Below are positions 48,313-52,563 of a stretch of DNA of 52,563 bases, in pieces. A program made the translations under genes and the position numbers. Within the stretch, counting starts at the first letter, position 1; every line of letters starts with the position of its first letter. Location of the stretch: NCBI GenBank assembly GCA_029242935.1, contig JAQWSX010000107.1:1-52563 (forward strand), written 5' to 3'. This DNA is from Akkermansiaceae bacterium (GTDB lineage: Bacteria > Verrucomicrobiota > Verrucomicrobiia > Verrucomicrobiales > Akkermansiaceae). The notes under the pieces were generated by a model. It was not told the DNA's origin and made no database searches. It saw only the letters and a list, made by a program, of their open reading frames with translations.

Positions 48313-50312
48313 ATTTGGAAGAGGAGAGGCTTGATTTGGCTCTCAAGGCTTCGAATGAGGGGATTCTAGATTGGGATCTCAAGACGGGAGAAATTTATTA
48401 CTCCAATCGCTTGCTAGGATTTTTGGGTTATGGGCGTTTTGGGGCACCAAACATTTTAAAAGAATCGGAGAAACATGTGCATCCCGAGGATTTTGCACGG
48501 TTTACTCGCAAGCTGGATCGGGTCTTGCATCGAGGCGGGAAGTTGTTTGCAGATGAGGCAAGAATTCGTACGAACTCGGGAGAGTGGAAATGGTTTCGGG
48601 TAAGGGCTTTGCCCTTGCGGGATGACGATGGAACCTTGATGCGATTGGTGGGAAGTTTGATTGATATTTCCAAGCGACGCTTTGCCGAGAAGGCGTTAGC
48701 CGAGGAGCGTAAGATGATCGATTTGATTTTAGATCGGGTGCCGATCAATGTTTATTTTAAGGATAGGGAGTCACGTTTTATGCGGGCAAATCGGTCAACT
48801 GCTCAACGCGTGGGAGCTGGAACGATTGCGAATTTGATCGGGAAAAGGGATCACGATTTCTTTGAAAAGGAGCATGCCGATTTCTCGCGGGCACGAGAGC
48901 TTGAAATTATGGAGGCGGGAATTGGCCAGGAGGAGAAGCTGGAGCATGAGATCTGGGAGGACGGGCACGATTCTTGGAGTTTGGTGACCAAGAAAGTGTG
49001 GCGGGGATTGAACGGGGAAGTACTAGGGACCTTTGGTCTGACTCATGATGTGACCGAGTTGATTGAAACTGAGCGGAACCTCGAGCAGATTGCGGAGAAG
49101 TTGAAGGTGGTTAATCAGGAGATCAGTGAAGAGCGGCATCTTCTTCGTCTGGTTATCGATAATATGCCGGTTTTTGTTTACTTCAAAGATCTGGATTCAA
49201 ACTTCGTTTTGGTTAATCAAAGGATGTCTGATCTTGTGGGAGCTAGATCTCCGAATGAGGCGGTGGGAAAAAATGATAGTCACTTTTTTGGTGAGAAATT
49301 GGTCCGGGAATCGGCCCGGGATGAGCGGGAGATCATGGCTACTGGGAAACCGGTGGTGAAGAAGCTGGAGGAGGTATCCTGGAAGGATGACCATGTTTCT
49401 TGGGCCGTGTCCTCAAAATACCCGTGGTATTTGCCGGACGGCACTTTGCGAGGAATCTTTGGGGTTTCTTCGGACGTCACAAAGTTGGTTGAAACGAAGC
49501 AACAGCTTGAAAAAATCACGAAGATTCTGGGGCGTCAGAATGATGCTCTTGAAGAGCAGTTGGGGCTGGCGCGCGAGATTCAGCAGGCGGCTTTACCCAG
49601 TGTGATCCCGTCTATTGCGTGCCATAAAAATGGGCGTAGGGCGGACTTTCATCATCGTCATCAGCCGGCTTCTCATCTTGCCGGAGACTTTTTTGAGGTG
49701 ATTCCACTGGGTGAAGGAAAGGCGGGATTCTTTGTCTGTGATGTTATGGGGCACGGCGTGCGTTCGGCCCTGATTGTTTCGATGTTGCGTGGTTTACTTG
49801 AGAAGCAGGGAGAGACTTTTGGAGATCAGCCCGGGGCTTTTTTGGCGGGGTTGAATGATGGCTTGTCCCACTTGCTCGAGCGAACTCGTCAATTAATTTT
49901 CGCGACCGCGATCTATGGTTGTGTGGACTTGGAACGTGGCGAGCTGAAGATCGCTTCAGCCGGACATCCGAATCCCATTGTGAGTCGGAATGGAGTGGTT
50001 GAAATTTTAGAATTGGGATCTGAGGCCCAAGGTCCCGGATTGGGAATGGTCCCGGGGTTTGAATTTCCGGAGATGAGTCTTCCTGTTGAATCTTTGGAGG
50101 GAATCTGGGGCTTTACCGATGGTGTCTTTGAGGTTTTGGGTGCAGATGGGCAGGAGTTTGGCGTAGCCAGAATGTGTGAGGCGCTTCAGAGTGAGGATCG
50201 AAGCATGGAAGCGATCGACCGGATCGTGAACGCTGCCATCAATTTTGCAGCTGAAAAGGTTTTTGAGGATGATCTCTGTGTTTTGGGGATCGATTTTGGG
50301 CACCAGACTTGA
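48309..50312 (+). CDS. PAS-PAS-PAS PP2C (SpoIIE/RsbU-type) phosphatase
   Basis: This 667-residue protein is a tandem paralogue of the previous one, with the same three PAS domains, coiled coil and PP2C domain. Its metal site is intact: Asp 460 (GDFFEV), Asp 478 (DVMGHG), Asp 604 (TDG) and Asp 654-Asp 655 (EDDLCVLG). RsbU-type phosphatases dephosphorylate STAS-domain anti-anti-sigma factors in partner-switching stress responses; PAS domains sense small ligands or redox. No STAS, anti-sigma or sigma gene is in the window, so the target lies elsewhere. The ATG at 48309 overlaps the upstream stop; the frame extends back to 48282 but that part overlaps the previous gene. Confidence 0.92.
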   Translation: MNLEEERLDLALKASNEGILDWDLKTGEIYYSNRLLGFLGYGRFGAPNILKESEKHVHPEDFARFTRKLDRVLHRGGKLFADEARIRTNSGEWKWFRVRALPLRDDDGTLMRLVGSLIDISKRRFAEKALAEERKMIDLILDRVPINVYFKDRESRFMRANRSTAQRVGAGTIANLIGKRDHDFFEKEHADFSRARELEIMEAGIGQEEKLEHEIWEDGHDSWSLVTKKVWRGLNGEVLGTFGLTHDVTELIETERNLEQIAEKLKVVNQEISEERHLLRLVIDNMPVFVYFKDLDSNFVLVNQRMSDLVGARSPNEAVGKNDSHFFGEKLVRESARDEREIMATGKPVVKKLEEVSWKDDHVSWAVSSKYPWYLPDGTLRGIFGVSSDVTKLVETKQQLEKITKILGRQNDALEEQLGLAREIQQAALPSVIPSIACHKNGRRADFHHRHQPASHLAGDFFEVIPLGEGKAGFFVCDVMGHGVRSALIVSMLRGLLEKQGETFGDQPGAFLAGLNDGLSHLLERTRQLIFATAIYGCVDLERGELKIASAGHPNPIVSRNGVVEILELGSEAQGPGLGMVPGFEFPEMSLPVESLEGIWGFTDGVFEVLGADGQEFGVARMCEALQSEDRSMEAIDRIVNAAINFAAEKVFEDDLCVLGIDFGHQT

Positions 50313-50319
50313 GATCGCC

Positions 50320-50334
50320 AATATCTGTGATATT
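50320..50334. repeat. Short inverted repeat before pfkA
   Basis: AATATC-TGT-GATATT is a perfect 6-bp inverted repeat with a 3-base spacer, 8 bp after the phosphatase stop and 11 bp before the TTG start of the phosphofructokinase gene. It could be an operator or mask the translation start; chance is also possible. Confidence 0.35.
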
Positions 50335-50345
50335 GCACCACCATC

Positions 50346-51311
50346 TTGAGCGAGAAAATTGCAATCCTGACTTCCGGCGGAGACGCTGCCGGGATGAATC
50401 CCGCGGTGAAATCGGCCGCTGATTATGCCCGCAAAAAGGGGATGATTCCTTACTTGGTTGAATGGGGGTTGAGAGGCTTGATTGAGGGGTGGATTAAAGA
50501 AGCCACACCTGAGCGTCTTAGTGGTATGCTCTATCGGGGTGGCACTGCGCTTGGTTCCTCGAGATCGAAGCGATTTTTTGAATATGAATTTAGAAAACAA
50601 GCTTTTGATAATTTGCAGAATTTTGGGATTTCGAAGCTCATCATCATTGGTGGAGACGGTTCCTTTAATGCGTTGAACCAATTCTACGTTGATTTCAAGG
50701 TGCCGTTTGCGGGGATCCCAGCTACGATTGACAACGATATTTCGGGGACAGATTACTGCCTAGGGGTCGACACGGCGCTCAATATGATTCGCTCAAGTGT
50801 GGATAGTATTCGTGATACTGCGTCTTCCTTTTCAAGGGCGTTTGTGATCGAGACGATGGGGCGTGATTGTGGGTATCTTGCCATGGTAAGTGCGCTTGCA
50901 AATGGTGCGGAAGTCTGTCTGGTTCCGGAGATTAAGTATGATCTCGATGCGATTGGCGAACGATTACGGCAACAACGCGCGGCCGGAAAACGCTATGTTT
51001 TAGGGATCGTTGCGGAAGGAACCGGTATGGCCGAACCGCTGACACGTTGGATGGGCGACTTTTTGGATATGGATGCCCGTCTTACTGTTTTGGGGCATGT
51101 TCAGCGAGGTGGTTCTCCGACAGTTTATGATCGGATTATGGCCTATAAATTTGCAGTTGCCGCTGTTGATCACCTGCTAGCTGGCGATGCCAACCGGGTC
51201 GTGACTTTCAGGAATGGGCGATTTGGCAGTTCCTCGATCCATCAGATTTCTGACACCAAGCATGAGTGTGAGGCTAGTCTGCTTGATTTGGTTCGCGGAT
51301 TGAGTTGCTAG
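50346..51311 (+). CDS. pfkA: 6-phosphofructokinase
   Basis: This 321-residue kinase phosphorylates fructose 6-phosphate in glycolysis. The motifs are complete: TSGGDAAGMNPAV (phosphate loop), IIGGDGSFNALN, PATIDNDISGTDYCLGVDTA (catalytic Asp in TIDND), ETMGRDCGYLA and LGHVQRGGSPT. GGDGS indicates ATP rather than pyrophosphate as donor, although the residue before TIDND is Ala, where ATP enzymes have Gly and PPi enzymes Lys. The start must be TTG at 50346, as no ATG precedes the phosphate loop. Its TAG stop overlaps that of lpxA within CTAG. Confidence 0.93.
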   Translation: MSEKIAILTSGGDAAGMNPAVKSAADYARKKGMIPYLVEWGLRGLIEGWIKEATPERLSGMLYRGGTALGSSRSKRFFEYEFRKQAFDNLQNFGISKLIIIGGDGSFNALNQFYVDFKVPFAGIPATIDNDISGTDYCLGVDTALNMIRSSVDSIRDTASSFSRAFVIETMGRDCGYLAMVSALANGAEVCLVPEIKYDLDAIGERLRQQRAAGKRYVLGIVAEGTGMAEPLTRWMGDFLDMDARLTVLGHVQRGGSPTVYDRIMAYKFAVAAVDHLLAGDANRVVTFRNGRFGSSSIHQISDTKHECEASLLDLVRGLSC

Positions 51312-52078
51312 CGGATGACCCCGCGTTTTGAGTTTTCGATAAAGGTAAGAAGTTCACAAACTTTCTCATTGTTCGCAACTGCTGGATCGAGGGTCTTAAC
51401 GGCGTCGGTAAGATTGGTATCTTTCTTGAGAAAGAGTTTTTTGTAAGCAGTTCGGAGCGCTCGGATATTCTCGTCACTAAACCCACGTCTTTGAAGACCG
51501 ATTTGGTTGACTCCGCGGACCGCGGATGGGTTTCCGTCGACGATCGTGAAGGGTGGGATGTCCTGTACGATTTTAGAGATTCCTCCGGTAATGGAATGGG
51601 CTCCAACCTTGCAAAACTGATGGACGGCGGTGAGGCCGGAGATGATAGCGTAGTCAGCGACCTGAACGTGGCCGGCGAGGGTCCCGTTGTTGGAAAGAAT
51701 GACGTTATTTCCGACTTGGCAATCGTGCGCGATGTGAGAGTAGGAAAGGCAAAGATTATCTGAGCCAATGCGGGTCGGGGTGTTTTTTTCCGTTCCGCGG
51801 TGGACAGTTGTGTTTTCACGAAAGACATTGCGGTCTCCTATTATAAGCGCGGTTGGTTCTCCGGAATATTTGAGATCCTGTGATTTAATGCCGATTGCAG
51901 CAAAGGGGAAAAATTCATTTTCTTTGCCTATCTCACTGTTGCCGTGAATCACGACGTGTGAGTGGAGCTTACACCGTTCGCCGAGAGTGACGTTTGCTTC
52001 AATAACACAGTAGGGGCCGATCTCGGTTTCGGCTCCGATTTTTGCGTTGGGTGAGACAATGGCGGTTGGATGAATCAT
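51308..52078 (-). CDS. lpxA: UDP-N-acetylglucosamine acyltransferase
   Basis: LpxA transfers a 3-hydroxyacyl chain from acyl carrier protein to UDP-GlcNAc, the first step of lipid A synthesis. The 256-residue product has the left-handed beta-helix hexapeptide repeats (IHPTAIVSPNAKIG, VTLGERCKL, TTVHRGTE, SYSHIAHDCQVGNN, VQVADYAIISG) with catalytic His in IAHDC and the C-terminal helical region (GLQRRGFSDENIRALRTAYK). This shows the organism makes LPS. It starts 8 bp after the DUF2452 gene on the same strand. The usual neighbours lpxD and fabZ are absent here. Confidence 0.95.
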   Translation of the reverse strand: MIHPTAIVSPNAKIGAETEIGPYCVIEANVTLGERCKLHSHVVIHGNSEIGKENEFFPFAAIGIKSQDLKYSGEPTALIIGDRNVFRENTTVHRGTEKNTPTRIGSDNLCLSYSHIAHDCQVGNNVILSNNGTLAGHVQVADYAIISGLTAVHQFCKVGAHSITGGISKIVQDIPPFTIVDGNPSAVRGVNQIGLQRRGFSDENIRALRTAYKKLFLKKDTNLTDAVKTLDPAVANNEKVCELLTFIENSKRGVIR

Positions 52079-52086
52079 GCTGACTT

Positions 52087-52515
52087 CTAGAGATCTGTAA
52101 CCTCTTCATCAGTGAAAAGCGAGCGCCCTTCTACGCTTGCTTCGATGAGTTCCCATTGGCGGTCTACATTAAGCCGAAAGCTTGCGAGGTGTGGGTGAGG
52201 CCATTGGTCGGGGGCGATCATGGAAAGGATATTTCCACCACGAATACGGTAAAGGTGGTAGGTCTCACCAACGATAGGCTCGAAATTGATGTCAGCCTCG
52301 TAGACGAGCTTGTTCCAGTTAAAGTGCTCGATGGTGGCAACATACTCTTCCCGCATTTGGACAAGCTTTTGTTGTAGCTCGCGTTCGACTTGACTGATAC
52401 CGCGTGATTTGAAGGTGGAAAGATCGTTGGGGACGATTTTGGGGCTCAGGGTCGAGACCGGATAGGGCATGAATGCCCCTTGGTTGAGGATGGCTTCGGT
52501 TGTGAGTTCTTCCAT
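52087..52515 (-). CDS. DUF2452 family protein
   Basis: This 142-residue protein matches DUF2452, a family of unknown function: MPYPVSTLSPKIVPNDLSTF near the start, QQKLVQMREEY in a helix, VYEADINFEPIVGETYHLYR, then SMIAPDQWP and the Trp-containing end (VDRQWELIEAS). It has no signal peptide and is likely cytoplasmic. It lies 8 bp upstream of lpxA on the same strand, so the two are probably co-transcribed; whether it has any role in lipid A synthesis is unknown. Confidence 0.86.
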   Translation of the reverse strand: MEELTTEAILNQGAFMPYPVSTLSPKIVPNDLSTFKSRGISQVERELQQKLVQMREEYVATIEHFNWNKLVYEADINFEPIVGETYHLYRIRGGNILSMIAPDQWPHPHLASFRLNVDRQWELIEASVEGRSLFTDEEVTDL

Positions 52516-52563
52516 AATTTGGATCTAACATGACAGAGGTCGGAAGATGGGCAAATGGGATTT

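Noticed and set aside
1-52563. CRISPR arrays, tRNA/rRNA genes, insertion sequences, prophage, integrase or att sites
   Set aside because: None seen on either strand; no regularly spaced repeats, cloverleaf with CCA, or transposase motifs.

Overview
The window looks like chromosomal DNA from a Gram-negative member of the PVC group, most likely Verrucomicrobiota. The evidence is a DUF1549/DUF1553 'planctomycete cytochrome' protein next to a Tat-exported DUF1501 protein, a five-CXXCH cytochrome paired with a beta-propeller, a CotH/lamin-tail surface protein, several secreted proteins without familiar domains, and lpxA (lipid A synthesis). I see no insertion sequence, phage gene, CRISPR array, tRNA or rRNA. 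Genes are dense, and many neighbours overlap by ATGA or TGATG, so most blocks read as tightly coupled operons.

Layout. 1-4276 (minus): secreted operon DUF1549/1553 - DUF1501 - WD40 (runs off the left edge). 4554-6092 (minus): polyprenyl diphosphate synthase and cyclophilin. 6380-11692 (plus): large secreted protein, von Willebrand A protein, HAD hydrolase, lipoprotein, small outer-membrane barrel. 11776-17761 (minus): an acidic small protein, then a four-gene operon around a fused ABC ATPase-permease, with all four genes linked by ATGA overlaps. 17855-21126: YrbL-like protein, L,D-transpeptidase-like lipoprotein, ispD, yqeY, DUF3592 protein. 21387-26145: HEXXH metalloprotease; an operon of a secreted protein, a probable dead peptidase homologue and acylphosphatase; folP; OB-fold lipoprotein. 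26220-29919: multihaem cytochrome and propeller. 30070-35858: UPF0145 protein, aldo/keto reductase, CotH protein. 35897-39820: a compact catabolic cassette (DapA-like aldolase, LacI regulator, TIM-barrel isomerase, Gfo/Idh/MocA dehydrogenase) with a palindromic operator candidate in front. 39887-46257: small protein, nadB, membrane protein, metallophosphoesterase with a LamG-like domain, a decayed NPCBM fragment, and a GlcD-type FAD oxidase. 46321-50312: two tandem PAS-PAS-PAS-PP2C (SpoIIE/RsbU type) proteins. 50346-52515: phosphofructokinase, lpxA, DUF2452 protein.

The strongest unusual signals are these. (1) In the tandem PAS-PP2C pair, the second copy keeps every metal-binding Asp, while the first has Glu or Asn at each of those positions, which suggests a pseudophosphatase coupled to an active paralogue. 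(2) The protein at 22876-24123 keeps the frame of a putative zinc-peptidase family but has lost HEXXH and the downstream Glu. (3) The four-gene ABC operon has unrecognised partners, one with a possible beta-trefoil domain. (4) The LacI-controlled sugar-derivative cassette has a palindrome 13 bp before its first start codon. Family names come from reading the translations by eye; no search was run.
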